NCBI RefSeq assembly: GCF_003481825.1
Contig: NZ_QULW01000002.1
Span: 124,001-188,000, forward strand
Origin: Clostridium sp. OM02-18AC
GTDB lineage: Bacteria; Bacillota; Clostridia; Lachnospirales; Lachnospiraceae
Direction of reading: 5' to 3'
Length of the DNA stretch: 64,000 bases
The notes beneath the pieces were generated by a model. That model worked only from the letters and a program-made list of their open reading frames with translations, was not told where the DNA came from and did not search any database. A program made the position numbers and the translations under genes. Within the stretch, counting starts at the first letter, position 1. Every line of letters starts with the position of its first letter. Positions 53,745 to 62,002 of this stretch are shown one piece after another.

Positions 53745-53860
53745 GGGGATTGATGTCAGCGGCAGTTTGCCATATAATAATAGGAAATATTGTTATCAAA
53801 TCTTTTGCAGGAATCGCCTGTTTTAACCCGTTTACTTATTCAACAAACAGAAAAAAATTC

Positions 53861-53915
53861 AATCGTTAGAACGTATGCACCCACTATTGGGGAGTGTGCA
53901 TACATTTTAACGATT
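53861..53915. repeat. Paired arm-like repeats, copies 2 and 3
   Basis: AATCGTTA..GTATGCAC (53861-53880) and GTGCATAC..TAACGATT (53896-53915) are mirror copies of one another, and each matches the single copy at 30434-30458. The TACTACA-rich segment and the phosphatase-like start fragment follow, in the same order as at the left boundary. Confidence 0.55.
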
Positions 53916-54105
53916 GCTCAGGCAGAAAAATGGTATACGGACAGGCCGTATCCGACTACTACACGACTACGTTTGACTGCTGTAAATTGCCGCATTCTGC
54001 TGCGATTTGCGATAAAGTGTAGGAACAATAAAAATCACAATCGTTACAGGGTTCGCAAATTGTGCCTGTTTACGGCAGTTTGCGGCATTTCGGGAGGAGA
54101 AAATT
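53916..54105 (+). other. Attachment-like region, right boundary
   Basis: No gene. It contains GACTACTACACGACTACG (around 53955-53972), imperfect GCCGCATTCTGCTGCG repeats, and ends in GGGAGGAG, the ribosome site of the short peptide at 54106. Its resemblance to 29998-30247 suggests both derive from the same kind of element end. Confidence 0.45.
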
Positions 54106-54156
54106 ATGATTAGAGTGCTTTTTATTTGCCACGGCATTATTTGCAGAAATCTCTAA
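54106..54156 (+). pseudogene. Second start fragment resembling a low-molecular-weight tyrosine phosphatase
   Basis: ATG behind GGGAGGAG encodes MIRVLFICHGIICRNL and a stop. Compared with the family start MIRVLFxCHGNICRSPM it retains the P-loop cysteine and arginine, then ends. It is closer to the family than the copy at 30248. Either a leftover target gene or a small conserved leader. Confidence 0.5.
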
Positions 54157-54264
54157 AATCCCCTGTAATATCAAGGTTTTTCAGGCTTGAAGGTAGTGCT
54201 ACTACACCACTACTACACCAGTGAGTCTCGATGTGACAAAAATTTTGAAATCGAGGTCAAGCTT

Positions 54265-54630
54265 ATGAAAGACAAAAAGAGTATCAACAATATCGAATAC
54301 GTATTGGTTGGAGATTACTATATCCCGGATCTGAAGCTGCCCCATGAGGAACGGCCTATCGGAAAATATGGGCGGATGCACCGAGAGTATCTGAAAGAGC
54401 ATAGCCCTATGAGATTTAACGATCTGGTTCTGGAAGGACAGCTCTGGACTTATCTTGCCGATTTGAACGAGCAGGCACAGGAGCGTTTGTCCCTGATTGT
54501 TGAGCAGATAAAGGTATCTGAGGGCGTAACTGAGGAACTGAAAGCCGGTGACCAGATGGCATGGGTCAGAGCTATGAATAGCATCTGCAACCGGGCAGAA
54601 AAGATTGTAATTCATGAGTTGGTTCTGTAA
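54265..54630 (+). CDS. TnpV family transposon protein
   Basis: A 121-residue protein with the TnpV pattern: INNIEYVLVGDYYIPDLKLP, RPIGKYGRMHREYLKEH, and WTYLADLNEQAQERL with a helical C-terminus. TnpV occurs in Tn4451-type and related elements; its function is not known to me. ATG 54265 follows GAGGTCAAGCTT. A diverged C-terminal copy lies at 56592. Confidence 0.82.
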   Translation: MKDKKSINNIEYVLVGDYYIPDLKLPHEERPIGKYGRMHREYLKEHSPMRFNDLVLEGQLWTYLADLNEQAQERLSLIVEQIKVSEGVTEELKAGDQMAWVRAMNSICNRAEKIVIHELVL

Positions 54631-54649
54631 TAAAGAGTAAAATAAGCAA

Positions 54650-54691
54650 GACTGGATGTTATTCTACGAGAGATGGCATCCGGTCTTTTTT
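54650..54691 (+). terminator. Terminator after TnpV
   Basis: GACTGGATG (54650-54658) and CATCCGGTC (54677-54685) with one wobble pair, followed by six T. Confidence 0.8.
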
Positions 54692-54708
54692 GTATGTGAA
54701 ATATTTTA

Positions 54709-54734
54709 ATGCGAATTAATGCAGAATTTCGCAT
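54709..54734. promoter_or_regulatory. Inverted repeat upstream of the AbiEi-like gene
   Basis: ATGCGAA (54709-54715) and TTCGCAT (54728-54734), 12-base spacer. AbiEi antitoxins are known to bind inverted repeats in their own promoter, so this is a candidate operator. Confidence 0.45.
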
Positions 54735-54764
54735 ACAAATATTGAATAAATGTGCGTAAAATTA

Positions 54765-54792
54765 TTGCTTATTAAAGCACAGCTGTTATAAT
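54765..54792 (+). promoter_or_regulatory. Promoter of the AbiEi-like/DUF1016 pair
   Basis: TTGCTT (54765-54770), 16-base spacer, TATAAT (54787-54792), about 30 bases before the start codon. Confidence 0.6.
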
Positions 54793-54823
54793 AAATACAT
54801 ACACAGAAAGAAAGTAAATGTGA

Positions 54824-55459
54824 GTGATTTTAAAAACGAAAGTTGGTGAACACGTGGATATTAGAACGATTGCAAAACAAGTTATTATAGAAAAGGATGG
54901 CATTGCCAAAGCAGCAGATTTTGTTCAGGCAGGAATTCATGCTGCTGATGTAGTAAACATGTGCAATGCCGGATACCTTGATCGCATTCGACACGGATAT
55001 TATCAACTTGCTGAGGCAGATACCTCTTCTGAGGAGCAACTTCTTGCAGTGCTGATTCCAAAGGGAATTGTCTGTGTAGAATCTGCCCTTTTTCATTATG
55101 GCTATAGCGATTTCGCTCCTCGTAAATGGTCTATTGCTGTACCAAGATCTATGTCTCGGACAAAACTGGAAGTAGATGCACTGGCTTTGCAAACGTATTA
55201 TGTTCAACCAGAAATATATGAACTGGGGAGAGTAGCGGATGATTTTTCCGGAGTTAAGCTTTCCGTATATGATCGAGAGCGTACGATTTGTGATTGCTTC
55301 AAATATCGTTCAAGGCTTGATCATGAAATATTTAGCAAGGCATTGAATGCTTATGCAAAGGATGAGAAGAAGAATCTGCAAAATCTTTCCATATATGCAA
55401 AAAAGCTAAGGGTGTACAAGAAGGTCAACGAATTGATGTCGGTGCTGATGAATGGCTAA
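54824..55459 (+). CDS. AbiEi-family antitoxin-like protein
   Basis: A 211-residue protein. The N-terminal winged helix (IEKDGIAKAADFVQAGIHAA, CNAGYLDRIRHGYYQLA) and the following FHYGYSDFAPRKWSIAVPRS are the AbiEi pattern: antitoxin and repressor of type IV toxin-antitoxin systems, whose toxin AbiEii is a nucleotidyltransferase. No AbiEii follows; instead a DUF1016 nuclease does. The start is uncertain: GTG 54824 or GTG 54854 (MDIRTIAKQ); neither has a strong ribosome site. Confidence 0.8.
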   Translation: MILKTKVGEHVDIRTIAKQVIIEKDGIAKAADFVQAGIHAADVVNMCNAGYLDRIRHGYYQLAEADTSSEEQLLAVLIPKGIVCVESALFHYGYSDFAPRKWSIAVPRSMSRTKLEVDALALQTYYVQPEIYELGRVADDFSGVKLSVYDRERTICDCFKYRSRLDHEIFSKALNAYAKDEKKNLQNLSIYAKKLRVYKKVNELMSVLMNG

Positions 55460-55563
55460 TATGGTTGTATCTGTGCTCATGTGGTTACCTAAATTATTTA
55501 AGAATTGTATATGAGCATCTTATATAGAGAAAATAATGATAGGAATTATGTGAAAGCGAGGCG

Positions 55564-56574
55564 ATGAGTATGTTAATGAATACGGCTGAGTATCTTTCCA
55601 TTATTGAAAATATTAAGAGTGAAATTACTGCGGCACAATATCGTGCGGCAGTTCATGTGAATGCAGATATGTTGCTTCTCTATTATAATATTGGTTGCGT
55701 AATCAATGAACATAAATCATGGGGAAACAAGTTTATTGATAACCTTGCAGCAGATATTCGAATTGCTTTTCCAGAAAGCAAAGGATATTCTGTTCGTAAT
55801 TTGAAGTATATGGCAAAATTCGCAGAGATTTATCCAGACCGAGAATTTGTGCAACAGGTTGTTGCACAAATTCCATGGGGTCACAATATAGTTCTTCTGG
55901 ATAAGGTCGCTGATATGGATGAACGCAAATGGTATATTAAAAAATCAGCGGAAAACGGCTGGTCTCGAAATGTTCTTATCCATCAGATTGAAAGTAACTT
56001 GTATCAGCGGCAGGTTTTGGCAGATAAGGTCACAAATTTTGAGCACCGATTACCGTCTCCGCAAAGCGAATTAGCAGTGCAGACTATGAAAGACCCATAT
56101 GTCTTTGATTTTATTCCTTTTAGAGAAGATATGCTGGAACGGGATATTGAGCAGGCACTTGTTAGGGATGTCACCAAGCTCCTTCTGGAGCTTGGAACAG
56201 GGTTTGCATTTCTGGGGAATCAGTATCACCTGAATGTGGGCGGTGATGATTTTTACATTGATTTGTTGTTCTACAACCTGAATCTTCGCTGTTATGTAGT
56301 TATCGAATTGAAAACCGGTGACTTCAAGCCGGAATATGCTGGTCAGCTAAACTTTTATCTGTCAGCCGTGGACGGCATTTTGAAAAAAGAGCAGGATAAT
56401 CCGTCCATTGGTTTGCTTCTGTGCAAAAGCAAAAACAATGTGGTTGCAGAATATTCACTCAAGGATATTTCAAAGCCGATTGGGGTAAGCGAATATAAAA
56501 TAACCAGTAGTTTGCCGGATAATCTAGAAAAGCAACTGCCATCTGTTGAAGATATTCAGAAACGGATTAAATGA
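55564..56574 (+). CDS. DUF1016 (YhcG-type) PD-(D/E)xK nuclease
   Basis: A 336-residue protein. The N-terminal DUF1016 helical domain has YNIGCVINEHKSWGNKFIDN and SVRNLKYMAKFAEIYPD. The C-terminal nuclease has FYIDLLFYNLNLRCYVVIEL, KTGDFKPEYAGQLNFYLSAV, with Asp near 232 and E-L-K near 249-251. YhcG-type proteins are linked to restriction systems and phage defence. AGCGAGG is only 1 base before ATG 55564; ATG 55570 may be the real start. Downstream of the AbiEi-like gene by 104 bases. Confidence 0.88.
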   Translation: MSMLMNTAEYLSIIENIKSEITAAQYRAAVHVNADMLLLYYNIGCVINEHKSWGNKFIDNLAADIRIAFPESKGYSVRNLKYMAKFAEIYPDREFVQQVVAQIPWGHNIVLLDKVADMDERKWYIKKSAENGWSRNVLIHQIESNLYQRQVLADKVTNFEHRLPSPQSELAVQTMKDPYVFDFIPFREDMLERDIEQALVRDVTKLLLELGTGFAFLGNQYHLNVGGDDFYIDLLFYNLNLRCYVVIELKTGDFKPEYAGQLNFYLSAVDGILKKEQDNPSIGLLLCKSKNNVVAEYSLKDISKPIGVSEYKITSSLPDNLEKQLPSVEDIQKRIK

Positions 56575-56591
56575 GTTACTGGCTAATTATC

Positions 56592-56786
56592 AGACTCTGG
56601 ACTTACCTTGCCGATTTGAACGAGCAAGCACAAGAGCGTTTGTCCCTGTTTGTTGAGCAGATGAAGGCCGCTGAGAGCGTGACAGAGGAACTGAAAGCCA
56701 GCGACCAGATGGCATGGCTCGGAGCTATGAACAGTATCCGAAACCGGGCAGAAGAAATTGTATTGAAAGAAATCGTATATAGATAA
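56592..56786 (+). pseudogene. C-terminal TnpV fragment
   Basis: WTYLADLNEQAQERLSLFVE to the end matches residues 58-121 of the TnpV at 54265 with moderate divergence in DNA. The N-terminal half is missing; the similarity begins 18 bases after the DUF1016 stop. It therefore closes a TnpV / AbiEi-like / DUF1016 / TnpV fragment arrangement. Confidence 0.78.
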
Positions 56787-56792
56787 TGCCTT

Positions 56793-56825
56793 GCCGGACT
56801 TCATTTTTGATGGAGTCCGGCTTTC
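56793..56825 (+). terminator. Terminator after the TnpV fragment
   Basis: GCCGGACT (56793-56800) and AGTCCGGC (56814-56821), followed by TTTCT. Confidence 0.75.
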
Positions 56826-56887
56826 TATATCCAGAAGCAGTATTTCCTGTGTCGGCAAAAAGCATAGCAATTTCACTTTGAATGGTA

Positions 56888-56917
56888 TTGATATTTTTGC
56901 CGATAACGTGGTATACT
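56888..56917 (+). promoter_or_regulatory. Promoter of the Fic gene
   Basis: TTGATA (56888-56893), 18-base spacer, TATACT (56912-56917), about 50 bases before the start codon. Confidence 0.6.
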
Positions 56918-56970
56918 ATATAATAGATTAACGTAGTTTTTGGGATAGATTTTATGGTGGAGGATCATGG

Positions 56971-57861
56971 ATGCGATATCTTTCAGTTGCTGAAATAGCG
57001 AAAAAGTGGGATGTGTCAGAGCGTAGTGTCAGAAATTACTGCGCCCAGGGGCGTGTGAATGGTGCGTTTCTTACCGGTAAGACATGGAACATTCCGGAAA
57101 ACGCAGAAAAACCGGAGCGTACCAATAAAAGAAAAGAAGAGCCGATTACTCTGTTGGATATCCTGAAAGAACAGAAGGCAAGTAAATACTCCGGCGGGAT
57201 CTATCACAAAACACAGATTGATTTGACATACAATTCCAACCATATAGAAGGAATCCGACTGACGCACGATCAGACCAGATATATCTTTGAAACCAATACC
57301 ATCGGTGTAGAAAAAGAAGTTCTGAACGTGGACGACGTGATTGAAACAGCAAATCACTTCCGCTGCATTGACATGATCATTGATCATGCAAAAGCAGCTC
57401 TGACGGAAAAGTTCATCAAAGAGCTTCACTTGGTTTTGAAGAATGGCACCAGCGATTCCAGAAAAGATTGGTTTGCTGTTGGCGATTATAAGAAACTTCC
57501 GAATGAAGTTGGCGGCACGGATACCGCCCTTCCGGAAGAAGTTGCCGATAAAATGAAAGCCCTGCTGACGGAATATAACGCCAAGGAAGAAAAGACCTTT
57601 GAGGACATTTTGGACTTTCATGTGAAGTTTGAGCGGATCCATCCGTTTCAGGACGGTAACGGTCGTGTGGGCAGATTGATCATGTTTAAGGAGTGCCTGA
57701 AATACAATATCGTTCCGTTCATCATCGAGGACGATCTGAAGCTGTTCTATTACCGTGGACTAAAGGAATGGGACAACGAAAAAGGCTATCTGACCGATAC
57801 CTGCCTGACCGCACAGGACAAGTATAAAGCGTATTTGGATTATTTTAGGATTGGGTATTAA
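56971..57861 (+). CDS. Fic family protein with N-terminal DNA-binding helix
   Basis: A 296-residue protein. Residues 1-45 form a MerR/excisionase-like winged helix (SVAEIAKKWDVSERSVRNYC). The Fic domain has the catalytic motif HPFQDGNGRVGR near residue 222, and an inhibitory helix motif of the S/TxxxEG type, SNHIEG, near 87. Fic enzymes usually transfer AMP to a protein target; the inhibitory helix keeps them off by its glutamate. It may act as a toxin or as a regulator in the defence island. GGAGG lies 7 bases before ATG 56971. Confidence 0.92.
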   Translation: MRYLSVAEIAKKWDVSERSVRNYCAQGRVNGAFLTGKTWNIPENAEKPERTNKRKEEPITLLDILKEQKASKYSGGIYHKTQIDLTYNSNHIEGIRLTHDQTRYIFETNTIGVEKEVLNVDDVIETANHFRCIDMIIDHAKAALTEKFIKELHLVLKNGTSDSRKDWFAVGDYKKLPNEVGGTDTALPEEVADKMKALLTEYNAKEEKTFEDILDFHVKFERIHPFQDGNGRVGRLIMFKECLKYNIVPFIIEDDLKLFYYRGLKEWDNEKGYLTDTCLTAQDKYKAYLDYFRIGY

Positions 57862-57873
57862 ACAAGCTAATTT

Positions 57874-57919
57874 CCAAAGTGTCAAATGCTTGACCCAAAG
57901 TGTCAATTTGACACTTTGG
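57874..57919. promoter_or_regulatory. Perfect 25-base palindrome with an extra half-site
   Basis: CCAAAGTGTCAA (57895-57906), one base, then TTGACACTTTGG (57908-57919), an exact dyad. A further CCAAAGTGTCAA half-site lies at 57874-57885. Located between the Fic gene and the GIY-YIG gene with no T-run, it looks like an operator, perhaps for the Fic protein's own DNA-binding helix. Confidence 0.6.
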
Positions 57920-57993
57920 AGACAGTGCAATGGGTAAAACCGTATTTTGAAAAAAGCAAGCAAAGAGTTGAATTATAAATGGAGAAAGCGGAT

Positions 57994-58653
57994 ATGAATG
58001 ACAAAAAAGGTGTAATATACATTCTCACAAATCCTTCTTTTCCAGATTATGTGAAAATAGGATATGCAGATGATATAGATAAACGATTAAAGCAATTGAA
58101 TCGCAGCGAATGTATTCCGTTTGCATTTCGAGTATATGCTACATACGAAGTGAATTCAAGATTGTCAGATTTGAAGTTACATGCGATTATTGATAAGTTA
58201 AATCCGGATTTGCGTTCTGTTGATGAATTTAATGGCCAGAAAAGAGTGCGTGAATTCTACGCAATGAAGCCAGAAGAAGCATACGCAATTTTGGAGGCAA
58301 TGGCAGAAATTCATGATTGCAAGGAGAATCTAAAATTAGTTGTTCCAAGTGATGTAGAAGCACAGGAAGAACAGTTGGCACAGGAAATTGACACAGAGAG
58401 CCATGAAAAAGCAGAGAATTTTTCTTTTACCAAATGTCAAATTTTTGTGGGAGAAGAAATCGAATATTATGATGATCCAAGTATTACGTGCAAGGTTGTT
58501 GGGGACAGAAAAGTAGAGTATCAAGGAAAAGAAATGTCGTTGACAGCTGCTGCAAAACTCATATCTGGAAAGAAATATTCGATTGCAGGTCCGAGATTTT
58601 TTAAATATAAAGGCGAGTGGTTAAATGATATTAGAGCTCGTATAGGATTTTAA
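57994..58653 (+). CDS. GIY-YIG nuclease-like protein with DUF4357 domain
   Basis: A 219-residue protein. The N-terminal T5orf172-type GIY-YIG domain begins GVIYILTNPSFPDYVKIGYA and has DIDKRLKQLN. After an acidic linker (about 110-140) a C-terminal DUF4357-like domain has CKVVGDRKVEYQGKEMSLTA, then AAKLISGKKYSIAGP. These combinations occur with restriction-modification and abortive infection genes. I choose ATG 57994, 9 bases after GGAG, over ATG 57979, which has no ribosome site. Confidence 0.8.
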   Translation: MNDKKGVIYILTNPSFPDYVKIGYADDIDKRLKQLNRSECIPFAFRVYATYEVNSRLSDLKLHAIIDKLNPDLRSVDEFNGQKRVREFYAMKPEEAYAILEAMAEIHDCKENLKLVVPSDVEAQEEQLAQEIDTESHEKAENFSFTKCQIFVGEEIEYYDDPSITCKVVGDRKVEYQGKEMSLTAAAKLISGKKYSIAGPRFFKYKGEWLNDIRARIGF

Positions 58654-58664
58654 TTTTTACCAAC

Positions 58665-58697
58665 TATGTTCCGATAATATTTTATTATAAGAACATA
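58665..58697. promoter_or_regulatory. Inverted repeat before the type I restriction operon
   Basis: TATGTTC (58665-58671) and GAACATA (58691-58697) flank AT-rich DNA with TATTAT-type -10 sequence. Probable promoter/operator of hsdRMS. Confidence 0.45.
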
Positions 58698-58723
58698 TGA
58701 TAAACGAGAGGGGGACGTATTAA

Positions 58724-61700
58724 ATGGCTTCCAATTTTAAATTCTTAGAAACAGAGTTTCCGGTTTTGGCGAATTTTGGTAATTTGGCAGAGCAGTATTG
58801 TTACACAGATCCGAACTCGTGCTTGATGAAACTGGGAATGATTGGAGAAACAATCGTAAACTTGATGTTTACATACGATAAAATTCCTGTTCCCTATGAT
58901 AATTCTGCTGTGAATCGAATCAATGCATTATCTTCAGAAGGTCTCTTGACGAGAGATTTAACTGATATTTTGCATGCACTTCGTAAAGTAAGAAATAAAG
59001 CTGTTCATGAAAATTATTCTGAAAGCTCAGATTGCCCTGTTTTCTTACAGATGGCATACAGTTTGTCTGAATGGTTTATGCAAACTTATGGTGACTGGAA
59101 TTACCAGCATCAGAGTTTTGTTATGCCTGTAAAGGAAGAAGATAAAATAAAAAAGAATGTTGTTTTGAATAAAGCTCAGGAAGATGAAAAAGAAGAAGAA
59201 CTTACAAAGGCTGCTATCGCATGTGCTGAGCGGGCTGAACAGGTAGATAAGAGAGCTCGTTTGAAACAAGCTAATAAAATGGCAAGTCAGCGCCAGAAGT
59301 CAGAGGCGGAAACCCGCTATATGATTGATGAGCAGCTACGCCAGGTTGGCTGGGAAGCCAATACGCAGGAAATCCGCTATTCTAAAGGTGCAAGACCTGC
59401 AAAAGGTCGTAATATGGCGATTGCTGAATGGCCAACAGATTCCACTGTCAGCAAAAAAGGCTACGCAGATTATGCGCTGTTTGTGGGGACAAAACTTGTT
59501 GGCATTATCGAGGCAAAAGCGGAACATAAAGATATTCCCTCTGTAATTGATTATCAGGGTAAAGATTATCCGAGAAATATCCGTAAAGAAGATGCTGAAT
59601 ATCAGATTGGTACATGGGGAGAGTTTAAGGTTCCGTTTACTTTTGCAACAAACGGCAGACCATATCTGGAGCAGTTCAAAACGAAATCCGGTATCTGGTT
59701 TTTAGATTTAAGAGAGCCTTCTAATGTTCCTATGGCATTGCATGGCTGGATTAGCCCGAATGGCCTTATGGAACAATTGGAAAAAGATATCCAGGCAGCT
59801 AATAATGCGTTGCAGGTAATGCCCTATGACTTGCTGACAGATAAAGATGGTTTAAATCTGCGAGAGTATCAGGTAAAAGCTATCAAAGCAGCTGAAATGG
59901 CAGTTATTGATGGACAAAAAGAAGTGTTGATTGCAATGGCAACAGGTACAGGTAAAACCCGTACTGTCCTTGGCATGATTTACCGCTTTTTAAAGACAAA
60001 TCGTTTCAAACGTATCTTGTTCCTTGTTGATAGAACCTCCTTGGGAGATCAGGCTTCCGATGTTTTTAAGGAAGTAAAACTCGAAGAACTGATGACTCTT
60101 GATGAAATCTATAACATTAAGGGACTGGATGAGAAACCTGTGGAGAAAGAAACTCGTATTCAGGTTGCTACTGTTCAGAGCATGGTAAAACGTATCCTTT
60201 ATAACGAAGGAGAGGCCATGCCATCCGTAACAGATTTTGACTTGATTATTATTGACGAGGCTCACCGTGGGTATATTTTAGATAAAGAAATGGGCGATGT
60301 AGAAGTTCTGTATCGTGATCAGCGTGATTACCAGAGTAAATATCGCACGGTAGTTGAGTACTTTGATGCTGTGAAAATTGCTCTTACTGCAACTCCGGCA
60401 TTACATACAACAGAAATTTTTGGCCAACCAGTATTCAAATACACTTACAGAGAAGCTGTTATAGAGGGATATCTTGTTGACCATGATGCTCCACATCATT
60501 TGGAAACAAAACTTAGTACAGGCGGCATTCATTATAAATCTGGTGACACCGTGACGCTATATGATCCTGTGACCGGCGAAATAACGAATAGCGAATTGCT
60601 TAACGATGAACTTGATTTTGATGTTGAAAATTTCAACAGACAGGTTATTACAGAGAATTTCAATAGAACTGTCCTGGCGGAAATCGCAAGAGACATTGAC
60701 CCAGAAAATCCGGAAGAACAGGGTAAAACTCTGATTTATGCGGTTGATGATCAGCATGCCGACACGATTGTTTCTATTCTGAAAGAAATCTATTCAGAAA
60801 CAGGCGTTGATAATGATGCGATTATGAAGATTACTGGCAGCGTTGGCGGTGGTAATCCTAAGAAGGTGGCAGAGGCAATCAAACGTTTTAAAAATGAGCG
60901 TTTTCCAAGTATTGCTGTTACTGTTGATTTGCTTACAACCGGTATCGATGTACCAGAAATTACAACACTGGTATTTATGCGTAGAGTGAAATCTCGTATT
61001 CTTTTTGAACAGATGTTGGGACGAGCTACCAGATTGTGTCCGAAAATTCATAAAACCCACTTTGAGATTTATGATCCGGTAGGTGTTTATGATTCTTTAG
61101 AACCAGTGAACACTATGAAGCCTGTTGTGGCGAACCCCACGACTACTTTCACACAACTTCTGGACGGATTAGAAGAAGTGGAAGATAAAGATGTGGTTCA
61201 GGCTCAGATAAATCAGATCCTTGCAAAGCTTCAGCGCAAAAAGCGTCGGATGGACAAAAAAACGATGGAGCAGTTTATCGGTATGACTAACGGTATGGAT
61301 CCTACCCAGTTTATCGTTGAGATCGAAAAGCAATCTCCGGAAGATGCTAAAAAGCGTTTGCTTGCTTATAGAGATATGTTTGCGTATATTCAGCAGACAA
61401 GTGCAGACGGTAGAAATCCGGTGGTTATTTCTGAGAAAGAAGATGAATTGACAAAGCATACAAGGGGTTACGGCAATTCTGAAAAACCTGAAGACTATCT
61501 GGACGCTTTTTCTGAATATGTTAAAACTCATATGAATGAGATTGCTGCGCTGAGCATCGTTTGTACCAGACCAAAGGATTTGACACGGGATGCACTGAAA
61601 GCATTAAGATTAACTCTCGATAGAGAGGGATTTACCACACAACAGCTAAATACGGCAATATCAGAGCTTACGAATGAAGAAATTGCTGCTGATATTATCA

Positions 61701-62002
61701 GCCTTATTCGCAGATATACTATTGGATCTGCGCTAATTAGTCATGAGGCAAGAATTCGCAGAGCAGTAGATAAATTGAAAAAGGCTCATCATTTTTCAAA
61801 ACAGGAAATGAGCTGGATTGGACGTATGGAAAAATATTTGATGGAAGAATCCGTACTGAATGTCCAGGTATTTGACGAAGACAGTCGCTTTAAAAGCAAT
61901 GGCGGATTTGAAAAAATCAATAAGATTTTCCAAAACCAATTAGAAAATATTGTTCTTGAACTGAACGAATATCTTTATGATGACGGAGGTAGAGTTGCAT
62001 AA
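58724..62002 (+). CDS. hsdR: Type I restriction enzyme R subunit (HsdR)
   Basis: A 1092-residue motor-nuclease. The N-terminal DUF4145 domain (MKLGMIGETIVNLMF, LRKVRNKAVHENY) is followed by the PD-(D/E)xK nuclease (KGYADYALFVGTKLVGIIEA, AKAEHKD), the SF2 helicase with Walker A MATGTGKTRTVLG near 404, IDEAHRG near 510, LTATPALHT, and the EcoEI-type C-terminal domain. It translocates and cuts unmethylated DNA when joined with HsdM and HsdS. GAGGGGG lies 9 bases before the ATG. Its stop codon overlaps the hsdM start (TAATG). Confidence 0.95.
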   Translation: MASNFKFLETEFPVLANFGNLAEQYCYTDPNSCLMKLGMIGETIVNLMFTYDKIPVPYDNSAVNRINALSSEGLLTRDLTDILHALRKVRNKAVHENYSESSDCPVFLQMAYSLSEWFMQTYGDWNYQHQSFVMPVKEEDKIKKNVVLNKAQEDEKEEELTKAAIACAERAEQVDKRARLKQANKMASQRQKSEAETRYMIDEQLRQVGWEANTQEIRYSKGARPAKGRNMAIAEWPTDSTVSKKGYADYALFVGTKLVGIIEAKAEHKDIPSVIDYQGKDYPRNIRKEDAEYQIGTWGEFKVPFTFATNGRPYLEQFKTKSGIWFLDLREPSNVPMALHGWISPNGLMEQLEKDIQAANNALQVMPYDLLTDKDGLNLREYQVKAIKAAEMAVIDGQKEVLIAMATGTGKTRTVLGMIYRFLKTNRFKRILFLVDRTSLGDQASDVFKEVKLEELMTLDEIYNIKGLDEKPVEKETRIQVATVQSMVKRILYNEGEAMPSVTDFDLIIIDEAHRGYILDKEMGDVEVLYRDQRDYQSKYRTVVEYFDAVKIALTATPALHTTEIFGQPVFKYTYREAVIEGYLVDHDAPHHLETKLSTGGIHYKSGDTVTLYDPVTGEITNSELLNDELDFDVENFNRQVITENFNRTVLAEIARDIDPENPEEQGKTLIYAVDDQHADTIVSILKEIYSETGVDNDAIMKITGSVGGGNPKKVAEAIKRFKNERFPSIAVTVDLLTTGIDVPEITTLVFMRRVKSRILFEQMLGRATRLCPKIHKTHFEIYDPVGVYDSLEPVNTMKPVVANPTTTFTQLLDGLEEVEDKDVVQAQINQILAKLQRKKRRMDKKTMEQFIGMTNGMDPTQFIVEIEKQSPEDAKKRLLAYRDMFAYIQQTSADGRNPVVISEKEDELTKHTRGYGNSEKPEDYLDAFSEYVKTHMNEIAALSIVCTRPKDLTRDALKALRLTLDREGFTTQQLNTAISELTNEEIAADIISLIRRYTIGSALISHEARIRRAVDKLKKAHHFSKQEMSWIGRMEKYLMEESVLNVQVFDEDSRFKSNGGFEKINKIFQNQLENIVLELNEYLYDDGGRVA

